Shown: positions 16,831 to 24,888 of the stretch, piece after piece
Numbering within the stretch: position 1 is the first letter of the stretch
How the letters are laid out: every line of letters begins with the position of its first letter
Assembly: GCA_947457935.1 (NCBI GenBank)
Contig: CANGXP010000007.1
Span: 1 to 60,444 of the forward strand
DNA from: Alphaproteobacteria bacterium
GTDB taxonomy: Bacteria; Pseudomonadota; Alphaproteobacteria; JAJTHO01; CANGXP01
Length of the DNA stretch: 60,444 nt
Reading direction: 5' to 3'
Made by a program: the position numbers and the translations under genes
Notes under the pieces: model-generated
Seen by the model: only the letters and a program-made list of their open reading frames with translations
Databases searched by the model: none
What the model was told of the DNA's origin: nothing

Positions 16831-18043
16831 ACTGTTGGTACTGGCACACGATTGGCACTTTTGGGCACGCGAAGAGCAACTGTCCCCCCAAGGCGATTGG
16901 CGGATTTGGCTGATTCTGGCGGGGCGCGGTTGGGGAAAAACCCGCACGGGTGCAGAATGGGTGATTTCCTGTGCTTGTGCGAACCCGTCTGCACGGATTG
17001 CGCTGGTGGGGGAAACCTTGGCGGATGCGCGGTCTGTGATGGTGGAGGGTGAAAGCGGGATTTTGGCGATTGCACCCCTCTGGATGCGCCCCAAGTTTGA
17101 GCCGTCTAAACGGTTGCTGACGTTCCCGAATGGCGCGATGGCGACGCTCTATAGTGCTGATGAACCTGAGCAGTTGAGAGGCCCGCAATTTTCCCACGCA
17201 TGGGGCGATGAGCTGGGCAAATGGAATTATGACGCGAGTTTTGAGAATTTACAGTTGGCGTTGCGGTTGGGGGATCATCCACAACTGTTGCTCACCACCA
17301 CCCCACGCCCGACACCGTTGTTAAAAAAATTACTCGCGCAACAGGGCGTGGTGATCACACGGGGGACGACCTTTGATAATCAAGCGAATCTGCCGAAAGT
17401 GTTCTTGGAGGAGATTATCGCGGCGTTTGATGGAACACGGCTGGGACGGCAAGAACTCTATGCCGAAATGCTGGAAGAAGTGACGGGCGCGTTGTGGACA
17501 CGGCAGATGATTGAGCAGGCACGGGTGCCGAAAATGCCTGTGATGCAGCGGATTGTCGTCGGGGTTGACCCTGCGGTGTCGTATAGCGCGACCAGCGCGG
17601 AGACAGGTATTGTTGTGGCAGGTTTGGGGCAAGATGGGGCGTATTATGTGCTTGCTGATGTGTCTGGTAAAATGACGGTGGATACATGGGCAAAACGGGT
17701 GATTAACACCTACCACCAATGGCAGGCAAGCCGCGTTGTTGCCGAAGTGAACAATGGCGGTGCGCTGGTGGAGCAGATGCTACGCGGTCATGCGGCAGAC
17801 TTAAGTTATAAGGCCGTGCGGGCTTCTTATGGGAAATTGGCACGCGCTGAACCGATTGCCGCGCTGTATGAGCAAGGCAAGGTGCATCACGTGGGCATGT
17901 TTCCCCTGTTAGAAGACCAACTGTGCCAGTTTGATGGCACAGGCACGGTTTCCCCTGACCGCTTAGATGCCCTTGTGTGGGCGTTAACCGAGCTGATGCA
18001 GGTGCCGAAGGGGCGGGGGAGTTATCGGATACGGGTGTTGTGA
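16781..18043 (+). CDS. phage/GTA large terminase subunit (gp2-like)
   Basis: 420 residues from the ATG at 16781 (MAEYKRKSLLSSL). Walker A is GRGWGKT at about 48-54, Walker B is WGDELGKW at about 140, and LLTTTPRP is the coupling motif. A C-terminal RNase H-like nuclease domain begins VVGVDPAVS and includes EVNNGGALV and SPDRLDALVWAL. It powers headful DNA packaging through the portal. It follows the small-terminase candidate with overlap and is separated from the portal gene by a family B palindrome. The length and motifs fit RcGTA gp2 relatives, and the enzyme looks fully intact. Confidence 0.93.
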   Translation: MAEYKRKSLLSSLTPTELLVLAHDWHFWAREEQLSPQGDWRIWLILAGRGWGKTRTGAEWVISCACANPSARIALVGETLADARSVMVEGESGILAIAPLWMRPKFEPSKRLLTFPNGAMATLYSADEPEQLRGPQFSHAWGDELGKWNYDASFENLQLALRLGDHPQLLLTTTPRPTPLLKKLLAQQGVVITRGTTFDNQANLPKVFLEEIIAAFDGTRLGRQELYAEMLEEVTGALWTRQMIEQARVPKMPVMQRIVVGVDPAVSYSATSAETGIVVAGLGQDGAYYVLADVSGKMTVDTWAKRVINTYHQWQASRVVAEVNNGGALVEQMLRGHAADLSYKAVRASYGKLARAEPIAALYEQGKVHHVGMFPLLEDQLCQFDGTGTVSPDRLDALVWALTELMQVPKGRGSYRIRVL

Positions 18044-18048
18044 GGGTA

Positions 18049-18140
18049 TAGGGTTCAGGCACGAGGCGCGAGGCACGAGGGTTTAAAAGACAATCGTATC
18101 TTTCATATCCTCCTGCCTCGCGCCTCGTGCCTTAACCCTA
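18049..18140. repeat. palindromic repeat, family B, between terminase and portal genes
   Basis: TAGGGTT-AGGCACGAGGCGCGAGGCA on the left is mirrored by TGCCTCGCGCCTCGTGCCT-AACCCTA on the right, around an AT-rich loop of about 40 bases. It starts 6 bases after the terminase stop. Confidence 0.85.
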
Positions 18141-18156
18141 AAACAAGGAGTTTACA

Positions 18157-19320
18157 GTGTTTTCATTCTTAAAAAAACAACCCCCCCACACCAAACGGAG
18201 TGGGGCAGGGGCAGTGTTGTCGTATACCCAAGTGGGGCGGGCAACATGGACACCCAAACGCTATGACGCGTTGGCGGATGTTTCATATGCAAAAAATGTG
18301 ATTGCCTATCGTTGCATGAAGGAAATTGCCCAAAGCGCTGCAACGGTGGATGTGTTGCTGTTCCAAGGTGATAGAGAATTGGTGACGCACCCTGTGTTGT
18401 CGCTGCTGAATCGCCCGAATCCGTCACAAGGGCGGGTGACGTTTTTGGAAATGGTGTTTTCGCAACTGCTGCTGGCAGGTAATGCATACATTGAGGCGGT
18501 GGAGAATGATAACGGCTTGCCGCAGGAGTTGTGGGCGTTGCGTCCTGACAGGATGCAGGTGGTTGCGGGCAGATATGGGTTGCCTGTGGGCTATGAGTAT
18601 AGTGCCGCTGGACAAACCAAGCGTTGGGCGGCTGATGACGTGAGTGGGCGTTCACTCATTTTGCATTTAAAGCAATATAACCCGCTGAATGATTGGTATG
18701 GACAGAGTGCGGTGGAGACGGCAAGCTATGCCATTGACCAGTTTAATGCCGCGTCCGTGTGGAATCAGGCATTGTTGCAAAATGGCTGTCGTCCGTCTGG
18801 TGCCTTAGTGGTGGAAGGCAAAGAGGAGGGCGGCTTGCTAACCGATGAGCAATACACCCGCCTGAAAGAGCAACTCGAAGAAAATTATACAGGGGCGATG
18901 CAGGCAGGCAGGCCGTTGTTGCTGGAGGGCGGCTTAAAATGGGTGGATATGATGCTTTCACCCAAAGATATGGATTTTATGAACATCAAACATACGGCAG
19001 CGCGGGAGATTGCGCTGGCGTTTGGCTATCCGCCGATGTTGTTAGGGATTCCCGGAGACAATACCTACGCCAACCAAAAAGAGGCACGACTTGCCCTGTG
19101 GGAACAAACGATTATTCCCTTATTAAGGCAGGTGCTGGATAGTATGAGTCATTGGTTGAGTCCGTATTTTGGGGAAGAATTGCGTTTAACTTTCGATGAG
19201 GATTCGATTAGTGCGCTGAATGCCAAACGCGAAATGTTGTGGACGCGGATTAATGCGGCGACGTTCTTGAGTGATGCGGAAAAGCGCATCGCTGTTGGAT
19301 ACGAGCAGGGGCAGAAATGA
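18157..19320 (+). CDS. HK97-family portal protein (GTA gp3-like)
   Basis: This 387-residue protein starts MFSFLKKQPPHTKRSG. It carries HK97-portal features: AYRCMKEIAQSAATV at about 50, VLSLLNRPNPSQ at about 80, the conserved LLAGNAYIE at about 110, and the C-terminal IALAFGYPPMLLGIPGDNTYANQKEA (start and end of a known conserved block). Twelve copies form the DNA entry vertex bound by terminase. The gene start follows AACAAGGAG. A TGAGTG/CACTCA dyad lies in the coding sequence at 18641-18658. Confidence 0.94.
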   Translation: MFSFLKKQPPHTKRSGAGAVLSYTQVGRATWTPKRYDALADVSYAKNVIAYRCMKEIAQSAATVDVLLFQGDRELVTHPVLSLLNRPNPSQGRVTFLEMVFSQLLLAGNAYIEAVENDNGLPQELWALRPDRMQVVAGRYGLPVGYEYSAAGQTKRWAADDVSGRSLILHLKQYNPLNDWYGQSAVETASYAIDQFNAASVWNQALLQNGCRPSGALVVEGKEEGGLLTDEQYTRLKEQLEENYTGAMQAGRPLLLEGGLKWVDMMLSPKDMDFMNIKHTAAREIALAFGYPPMLLGIPGDNTYANQKEARLALWEQTIIPLLRQVLDSMSHWLSPYFGEELRLTFDEDSISALNAKREMLWTRINAATFLSDAEKRIAVGYEQGQK

Positions 19321-19376
19321 GATTTTGTTGATATTTCGCACAGAAAACGGTAGTATAATTGGCAGAGGATAGAGAT

Positions 19377-19631
19377 ATGACCCTGCAGATTACCTTATCA
19401 GATGCCATGGCAGTGCAAATTCAACAAGCAGTCGCGCAGAGCGGCAAAAGCGTTGATGCCTTTGTGGAAAAAGTACTGGAAGAGCGATTGGCAGAATACG
19501 CGTTTGATGAAGTGTATTGGCGTGAAGAAATTGCACGGCGGATTGCGCGGATTGAGAGCGGGGAGGAGAAAATGATTCCCATGGACGAATTCTTCGAGGG
19601 TGTTTTTGCACGCATTGAAGAATTGCCATGA
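19377..19631 (+). CDS. antitoxin of a ParE-type toxin-antitoxin pair
   Basis: 84 residues from the ATG at 19377: MTLQITLSDAMAVQIQQAVAQSGKSVDAFVEKVL, a ribbon-helix-helix-like N-terminus. An acidic toxin-binding tail ends IPMDEFFEGVFARIEELP. A TTG at 19359 in frame is less likely. It overlaps the toxin start by four bases. TATAAT at 19354-19359 is a good -10 box for its own promoter, so this module is expressed separately from the phage genes around it. Confidence 0.8.
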   Translation: MTLQITLSDAMAVQIQQAVAQSGKSVDAFVEKVLEERLAEYAFDEVYWREEIARRIARIESGEEKMIPMDEFFEGVFARIEELP

Positions 19632-19933
19632 AATACAAGTATCAAGTTTACATTTCGCCGCGTGTGCAGGTAGAATTTGATGCGGAAATAGTCTATTCTG
19701 CAAAAAGTTGGTCAAAAGCGCATGCGCGTCGGTATGCCCAAGAAATTCAAAAGATTGTACAGGAGTTACGTTATAATCCCTACATCTACACCCTAAAACC
19801 GCATCTTGGTGCGAATATTCGCAGTGTTGACTATAAAGGCACACGGATTGTGTATCGTGTGCAGGAAGAACAAAAATTAGTGGAAATTCTGGGATTCCCC
19901 AGCATTCATAGCTTTAAAACATTTGAGGGATAG
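19628..19933 (+). CDS. RelE/ParE-superfamily toxin
   Basis: This 101-residue protein has the ParE/RelE pattern: YISPRVQVEFDAEIVYSAKSWSKAHARRYAQEI, then LRYNPYIYTLKPHLGANIRSVDYKGTRIVYRV (given here as landmarks, not a continuous quote). The family inhibits gyrase or cleaves mRNA at the ribosome; the fold alone does not tell which. The gene is coupled to its antitoxin (ATGA overlap) and is followed 5 bases later by the first of two membrane-protein genes. Confidence 0.85.
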   Translation: MKYKYQVYISPRVQVEFDAEIVYSAKSWSKAHARRYAQEIQKIVQELRYNPYIYTLKPHLGANIRSVDYKGTRIVYRVQEEQKLVEILGFPSIHSFKTFEG

Positions 19934-19938
19934 TGCTG

Positions 19939-20565
19939 ATGCTGTTTAACAAAGATCCCAAACGCTGGGCAGCGGTACGAGTTCGCCCCATAGACGAGGA
20001 AAAGTACCTGTTTTTTCCGTTTGATTGTCAGAACGGCGGTGAGGGATTTATTATTAATAAAGAACAGGCCGAACGCTGGAAAATGGCGGAATGGTCGCCG
20101 TTTAACTTTGTGTTCGTGCCGTTGGTGTTTGTGCTTGCAGTCGCTTTGCTGATAACGGGATTTAAGGTGCATGGCTGGCTTTTAGGTTTAGGTTTGGGGA
20201 TTGGCGCGGGGTATTTGCTCTATCAATCGCGTATTAAAATGTATGCTAAACTGGTGAAAGAACTGCCCAAAGCAGGGGTAACACTTTCAGAAGCGCGATG
20301 TTGGCAAGAATATGCCGCACAGTTAAGTGGCTGGCGGGTGTTTGGCTCGGTGGTGTTTTGGTTGTTGCTATTGGTGACGGTGGTGTTGAGTTTGTTCACG
20401 AATTTTAGCATGATTGTGCATTCAGGGCAGATGATTGCGGTGTATATCGGGGTATTAGCGTTGCTGGCACACTTGACGCGCCGCACGCCAAAACTGTTGA
20501 AATATTATCGCCTTGCGAAAAAGAATAAGGTTGTCGTTGGCTCTATGGCGGGCTTTGAACAATGA
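19939..20565 (+). CDS. membrane protein of unknown function, first of a paralogous pair
   Basis: 208 residues from the ATG at 19939 (a GTG at 19933 is also possible). The N-terminus has VRVRPIDEEKYLFFPFDCQNGGEGF, followed by two membrane segments (about 57-95), a cytoplasmic loop, and two more (about 135-178). The same plan, including an R-V-x-V-R-P start and an FPF-x(5)-GG-x-G-F/Y motif, recurs in the next gene. It overlaps that gene by four bases (ATGA). I do not recognise the family. It lies inside the GTA-like cluster after a toxin-antitoxin pair, so it is probably cargo. Confidence 0.7.
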   Translation: MLFNKDPKRWAAVRVRPIDEEKYLFFPFDCQNGGEGFIINKEQAERWKMAEWSPFNFVFVPLVFVLAVALLITGFKVHGWLLGLGLGIGAGYLLYQSRIKMYAKLVKELPKAGVTLSEARCWQEYAAQLSGWRVFGSVVFWLLLLVTVVLSLFTNFSMIVHSGQMIAVYIGVLALLAHLTRRTPKLLKYYRLAKKNKVVVGSMAGFEQ

Positions 20566-21248
20566 TTGTGTTCTGGAAGCCGTTGCGCTCTAAGGCGCGG
20601 CATTATCGGGTGATTGTACGCCCTACACTAAAGGGCGAGTTTTTGGTGTTCCCGTTTGGGTATAAACGGGGCGGCAAGGGCTATGTGCTGAGTCTAAGTC
20701 TTAAAAATGAATTGGAAAGAGCAAGCTGGTTTTTGCTGGATACGGTGTTGTTGACGGCAGTCTTGCTGGCATTATTTTCCAGTATTATTGTGGGGATGGT
20801 GGGATTAGGCATAACAGCGGGATTGCTGGTTTTTTGGCAATTTACGGTGCTGCGACGATTTGAGCAACGTCTTGCACGCATTATCCCACGGGCGCGTCCT
20901 GCCCCTGTGCGCCTGACGAAAGAGCGCTATGACTTGGAATATGCGAGCCAGTTTTCAGTTCGGTATTTGCTGGGACTGATTGCGGGCAGTGGATTGCTGG
21001 GGATTGCTTCGGTGGTGGCAATGTTGGTGTTGCTGGATGCACAAGAATTTGGCGGCGCACTGCTTGGGTTACTCACCTTTGCGGGCGCAGCATTTGCGGC
21101 ATGGAAGGGCTATACGTTGTGGCGACTGAAGAAACGCGCTTTTGCATTTTCAGTAGCGGCGGGCGACCCTGTGGATATTGGGTTGCCTGAGCAGAAGCCA
21201 GAAGTTGGAGAGCAGAAATCTGAAGAAGGTCAGCAAGCAGAAAATTGA
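20562..21248 (+). CDS. membrane protein of unknown function, second of a paralogous pair
   Basis: This 228-residue protein starts MIVFWKPLRSKARHYRVIVRP. Like its upstream neighbour it has VRP-x(4)-EFLVFPFGYKRGGKGY, two membrane segments at about 55-95 and two at about 150-190, and a loop that begins PVRLTKERYDLEYASQFS, which parallels the neighbour's VTLSEARCWQEYAAQLS. The C-terminus has repeated Gln/Glu-rich units (EQKPEVGEQKSEEGQQ). The two genes are tandem paralogues translated together, so the products may form one complex. Function unknown. Confidence 0.7.
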   Translation: MIVFWKPLRSKARHYRVIVRPTLKGEFLVFPFGYKRGGKGYVLSLSLKNELERASWFLLDTVLLTAVLLALFSSIIVGMVGLGITAGLLVFWQFTVLRRFEQRLARIIPRARPAPVRLTKERYDLEYASQFSVRYLLGLIAGSGLLGIASVVAMLVLLDAQEFGGALLGLLTFAGAAFAAWKGYTLWRLKKRAFAFSVAAGDPVDIGLPEQKPEVGEQKSEEGQQAEN

Positions 21249-21276
21249 TTTTTTAACAATTCTATGATATAACGAT

Positions 21277-21627
21277 ATGTACGATGATGTGAAGGTCTGC
21301 GTTTACTATGATGAAAAAGGCTTTTCTTCTTTTGAAGATTGGTTTCTTGCGTTGAAGGATAAAAAATAAAGGCTTCCATCCTCCACAGAATTGGGAGAAT
21401 GGCACGGCGAAATTTTGGTGACTTTAAAAACTTGAAAGAGGGACTCTATGAACTCCGTTTCGAAATTATGGGCGGCGTTCGAGTATACTTTACACAAGAT
21501 GGGGCGAATGTTGTGATTTTGCTCTGTGCAGGAAATAAGCATAGACAAGATAACGATATTAAAAAAGCGCGCCTATATTGATGCCTACAGAGAAGGACAA
21601 GGATATGCCAACCCTACGAAGTTTTGA
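21277..21627 (+). pseudogene. frameshifted addiction-module toxin (COG3657/HigB-like)
   Basis: From the ATG at 21277 the frame reads MYDDVKVCVYYDEKGFSSFEDWFLALKDKK and stops after an A-run near 21366. The next frame continues without loss of homology as KASILHRIGRMARRNFGDFKNL, then YELRFEIMGGVRVYF and ILLCAGNKHRQDNDIKKARLY, where a second stop occurs. A further shift gives YIDAYREGQGYANP to a stop at 21627. Together these rebuild a whole COG3657 killer protein broken by two frameshifts. The first break lies in AAAAAA, so slippage or a sequence error is possible for it. Confidence 0.75.
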
Positions 21628-21862
21628 TGATCTGGTTATAGAGTAGTTGCAGGATCGTGAGCTTGCGGCTGAATACCTCAATGTTGCGTTGGCTGAAGTG
21701 CAAAAAGATGAAGATGTTGTGTACTTTCAGCATTGCTTAGGATTGTTAGCAAGAGCATCAAAGCATAAGGCAGTGGTGGAAGAGAAAATAGGTTTCCCTG
21801 AAATGTTTGGTATTTTGCGACAGGCAGGGCTGAGAGTCAGTGTAGGACAGCCTGTTGGTTAA
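21605..21862 (+). pseudogene. antitoxin of the COG3657 module, interrupted by an amber codon
   Basis: The ATG at 21605 opens MPTLRSFDDLVIE, the usual start of the COG3636 antidote family. Codon 14 is TAG (21644-21646), and the same frame then continues LQDRELAAEYLNVALAEVQ, also as expected for the family, to 21862. A single base change therefore separates it from an intact gene. The C-terminus (FGILRQAGLRVSVGQPVG) fits the helix-turn-helix end. Restart at TTG 21647 would lose part of the N-terminus. Confidence 0.75.
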
Positions 21863-21887
21863 TCAATAATCGAACAAAAAACACACA

Positions 21888-21913
21888 AACCCGCCTTAGT
21901 GCGGGTTTTTTTG
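21888..21913 (+). terminator. intrinsic terminator after the decayed toxin-antitoxin pair
   Basis: AACCCGC-CTTAGT-GCGGGTT followed by TTTTT. It lies upstream of the prohead-protease gene and would stop reading from the head genes before it unless another promoter or antitermination is used. Confidence 0.85.
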
Positions 21914-21925
21914 TAGTCACTCCAC

Positions 21926-22028
21926 TTTAGAAAATTACAGGGCTGCAAACTATCCTTAGCATCGCTTGTGTACGGAAGTGTACACGTCGCTCCGCTGCGG
22001 CTGTTTTCGCCGTCTGTAATTTCCTAAA
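21926..22028. repeat. large imperfect palindrome, family A (copy A3)
   Basis: Arms TTTAG-AAATTACAG and CTGTAATTT-CTAAA enclose a GC-rich stem with the tip GTGTAC-GGAA-GTGTACAC. It lies directly before the prohead-protease gene. Confidence 0.75.
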
Positions 22029-22058
22029 TTGAAACGACTACTTATGGAGAAAACAATC

Positions 22059-22691
22059 ATGCAAAACGAACGACACAACGCGCTGTTTGAACTAAAAGCC
22101 CTTGAGAACACAGGGTTTTTTAAGGGATATGCGAGCGTGTTTAATGTGGAAGATGGGCAGCGGGATGTCATTAAAAAAGGGGCGTTTAGCGAGAATCTAA
22201 AGGCATGGCAGGCAAAGGGTGATTTGCCGAAATTGCTGTGGCAGCATAGCCCCTCTGCGCCGATTGGCGTGCTCACAACATTACAAGAAGACAACTACGG
22301 CTTGTATGTGGAAGGGCAACTGTTGCTGGATGTGACACAAGCCCGTGAGGTCTACGCGCTGATGAAAGCGGGCGCGTTGGATAGCATGTCGATTGGCTAT
22401 CAGGTGGAGCAAGCGCATAGCGAGGGGACTCCTAAAAAACGAATTATTACCAAAATCGCGCTGTGGGAGGTATCTATCGTGACGTTTCCTGCCAATGAAA
22501 AGGCGAAAATTACCGCTGTTAAAGCGGTGAACATTACTGCGCCGCGCGATTTTGAACAATTCCTGCGCGAAGCAGGATTCTCACGGCGTGATGCCGTCTC
22601 GATTACGAATCATGGCTTTAAAGCAATGCCGTTGCAGCGGGAAGCTGCGGATTTGGTGCGCTTAGCCGACACGATTCGTGAACTGATTTAA
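22059..22691 (+). CDS. HK97-family prohead protease (GTA gp4-like)
   Basis: 210 residues from the ATG at 22059, which follows TGGAGAAAA; starts at 22029 and 22044 are less well placed. The U35 protease motifs are present: GYASVFNVEDGQRDVI at the N-terminus, LLWQHSPSAPIGV with the catalytic His (about 66), LDSMSIGYQV with the catalytic Ser (about 116), and LWEVSIVTFPANEKA at about 145. It removes the capsid delta domain during maturation. It sits directly before the capsid gene, the standard order. Confidence 0.93.
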   Translation: MQNERHNALFELKALENTGFFKGYASVFNVEDGQRDVIKKGAFSENLKAWQAKGDLPKLLWQHSPSAPIGVLTTLQEDNYGLYVEGQLLLDVTQAREVYALMKAGALDSMSIGYQVEQAHSEGTPKKRIITKIALWEVSIVTFPANEKAKITAVKAVNITAPRDFEQFLREAGFSRRDAVSITNHGFKAMPLQREAADLVRLADTIRELI

Positions 22692-22711
22692 CCCTTTCAA
22701 GGAGTAACATA

Positions 22712-23914
22712 ATGACAACTTTTGAAATTAAAGCCGCTGTTGATGACCTCGGCAGCGCGTTTGCAGCGTTTAAGGAAGCGAATGATAGACGGTTGCAAGA
22801 ACTGAGCAAAAAACACGCAAGCGATGTGCTGTCTGAAGAAAAAGTAAACCGCTTAAATGGCGAGTTAGACCGCTTGCAAGGACAAGTGGATGGCTTGACG
22901 GCGGCGGTGAAACGCTCGCCTCTTGATGGTTCTGCCCAAAAATATAGTACAGCAGAACGAGAGCAAAAGGCGGCGTTCAACCGTTTTTTGCGGACAGGGC
23001 AGCATGAGGGTTTGCAAGGGTTAGAAGGCAAAGCCATGTCTGTGGGGACAGATGCAGACGGCGGCTTTATGGTGCCTGATATTCTGTATCAACAACTAAC
23101 CCAAACATTGATGGTGCTGTCGCCCATCCGTGCGATTGCGAATGTTATTAACATTGGTGGGGATGCGGTGGATATTTTGGTGGATAACACCGATGCAGGC
23201 TCGGCTTGGGTTGCAGAAACAGCAACACGGGCGGAGACAACCTCACCGCAACTGCAACGCGTGAAAATCACGCCATATGAGTTGTATGCACAACCGCGTT
23301 TAACCCAACAACTGATTGATGACAGCCGTTTTGATGCGGATGCCTTCATCACGCAAAACATTGCCGAGGCTTTCGCCAAAGCAGAGGGCACTGCGTTTGT
23401 TTCAGGCGATGGCACAGGCAAACCTAAAGGTTTCCTTGCTTACAGCGCGGGAACAACATGGGGCACGATTGAGCGCGTGAAAACAGGGGTTGCAGGCAAT
23501 TGGGCGGCAAGTTCTCCCGCTGATGTGCTGGTGGATTTAATGTTCAGGCTGAAAACCAGCTACATGAATGAAGCCTCGTGGTTAGTGAATCGGAGTGTGT
23601 TGTCAGAAATTCGCAAATTCAAAGGTTCTGATAACAATTACTTGTGGCAGCCCAGCACGCAAAGTGGCACGCCGTCTACGTTGCTTGGGTTTAATCTCTA
23701 TCTTGCTGAAGAGATGCCTAATAAGGCAACCGATAGTTTGTCGGTGGCGTTTGGGAACTTTAAGGTGGGGTATACGGTGGTGGATCGTCAAGATGTGCGT
23801 ATCTTGCGGGATCCGTTCTCGGCGAAACCCTACGTTCAGTTTTATGCAACAAAGCGTGTTGGCGGCGATGTGACCAACTTTGAAGCGATTAAGCTGCTTC
23901 AGTTTGGTGTTTAG
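22712..23914 (+). CDS. HK97-fold major capsid protein (GTA gp5-like)
   Basis: This 400-residue protein has an N-terminal coiled-coil delta domain (residues about 1-100, with LSEEKVNRLNGELDRLQGQVD), expected to be cut off by the protease, then the HK97 coat domain starting near VGTDADGGFMVPDILYQQL. The ends of conserved strands (VDNTDAGSAWVAE and QPRLTQQLIDDS) and C-terminal QFYATKRVGGDVTNFEAIK are present. It builds the shell. The frame is fully open and the start follows AAGGAG, so the gene is under selection. Confidence 0.95.
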   Translation: MTTFEIKAAVDDLGSAFAAFKEANDRRLQELSKKHASDVLSEEKVNRLNGELDRLQGQVDGLTAAVKRSPLDGSAQKYSTAEREQKAAFNRFLRTGQHEGLQGLEGKAMSVGTDADGGFMVPDILYQQLTQTLMVLSPIRAIANVINIGGDAVDILVDNTDAGSAWVAETATRAETTSPQLQRVKITPYELYAQPRLTQQLIDDSRFDADAFITQNIAEAFAKAEGTAFVSGDGTGKPKGFLAYSAGTTWGTIERVKTGVAGNWAASSPADVLVDLMFRLKTSYMNEASWLVNRSVLSEIRKFKGSDNNYLWQPSTQSGTPSTLLGFNLYLAEEMPNKATDSLSVAFGNFKVGYTVVDRQDVRILRDPFSAKPYVQFYATKRVGGDVTNFEAIKLLQFGV

Positions 23915-23931
23915 TTATAGCACTTTAGTTA

Positions 23932-24059
23932 GAGGGTAGCGTCATTCTTCGCGAAATCCTTGATTTTCCAAGGATGAAGGTGGAGAATCTATACTGTTTT
24001 ATGGATCTTCCGCCTTCGTCTTCGCTTTGCTCGACTACGCGAAAGATGACGCTCCTCCC
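23932..24059. repeat. large imperfect palindrome, family C, after the capsid gene
   Basis: AGCGTCATTCTTCGCG on the left pairs with CGCGAAAGATGACGCT on the right. Further inward GAAGGTGGAGAATC pairs with GATCTTCCGCCTTC. The tip is near TATACTGTTTTA. It fills the gap between the capsid and connector genes. Confidence 0.75.
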
Positions 24060-24094
24060 TATACCTTAGTATTTCTCTCTAGCCTATCAACTTG

Positions 24095-24132
24095 CAGCCA
24101 TCTCTCATATTGGGAGGTGGCTGTTCTTTTTT
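24095..24132 (+). terminator. intrinsic terminator before the connector gene
   Basis: CAGCCATCTC pairs with GAGGTGGCTG around a 9-base loop, and is followed by TTCTTTTTT. The ribosome site of the connector gene (TTGGAGA) begins at the T-run, so the terminator lies in the untranslated leader of the next gene. Confidence 0.75.
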
Positions 24133-24143
24133 GGAGATTCTCC

Positions 24144-24758
24144 ATGAGTATGACTCTTTTAACGCCCCCGAGTGTTGAACCGCTGACATGGGCGGAAGTG
24201 AAAGCTTTTTTGCGACTGGATAACGACGCGGAACAAAGCCTTGGCAACACGTTTATTATGGCGGCACGGCAGTTGGTGGAAAATTATACAGGGCGTGCGC
24301 TGCTCAGCCAACGTTGGCGCATGAGTTTAGATGCATGGCCGCGCCCTGTGCAGCAATCAAGCTATAGCAATACAGGGTGTGTGGTGAATATGTTTGCACG
24401 CCGCATATTTTTGCCCAAAATCCCTGTGCTTGCCGTTGAAACCATGAAAGTGTTTGCGGCAGACGGCACAAGTATAACTTTACCCGAAACGGTGTATAGC
24501 ATTGACCCGATTTCGGGGAAAGTGGCGTTCTCTAGCAGTGCTGCGTTGGTTGACCCGTCCAAACCAACGGCAGGTATTGAGATTGATTTTAGTGCGGGCT
24601 ATGGCACGACGGCGGACAGTGTCCCCGCGCCGCTTAAACACGCAATGCTGGTGCTGGTTGGTTTAAGTTTTGAGGAGCGTATTCCAGAACACGGCGCATT
24701 GCCGAGTGCTGTTATGTCGTTATTAAAGCCCTATCGGTTTGCGAAAATATCGGTATAG
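24144..24758 (+). CDS. head-tail connector protein (GTA gp6-like)
   Basis: 204 residues from the ATG at 24144 (MSMTLLTPPSVEPLTWAEVK), preceded by TTGGAGA; the longer frame from 24027 runs over a terminator and a repeat and is rejected. The N-terminal PPSVEPLTWAEVKAFLRLD and VENYTGRALLSQRW are typical of phage gp6-like adaptor proteins. The middle has an inserted beta region, and the end PLKHAMLVLVGLSFEERIP fits the C-terminal helix. It attaches below the portal. Confidence 0.88.
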   Translation: MSMTLLTPPSVEPLTWAEVKAFLRLDNDAEQSLGNTFIMAARQLVENYTGRALLSQRWRMSLDAWPRPVQQSSYSNTGCVVNMFARRIFLPKIPVLAVETMKVFAADGTSITLPETVYSIDPISGKVAFSSSAALVDPSKPTAGIEIDFSAGYGTTADSVPAPLKHAMLVLVGLSFEERIPEHGALPSAVMSLLKPYRFAKISV

Positions 24759-24888
24759 GTGCATACGATACTATGTTTTTGCCTGATAAAGTTAGCAGAA
24801 AATAGGGCTGTCTTAAGGGGATTTTAAGGGTTGTGTGGGATTGTAGGAACAGTTCCATCCCCTTTCACCCTTTTTGTTGAGACCTGTT

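Noticed and set aside
21277-21627. Programmed -1 frameshift in the COG3657-like toxin
   Set aside because: The A-run could allow slippage, but a second shift further on and an amber codon in the partner gene point to decay.
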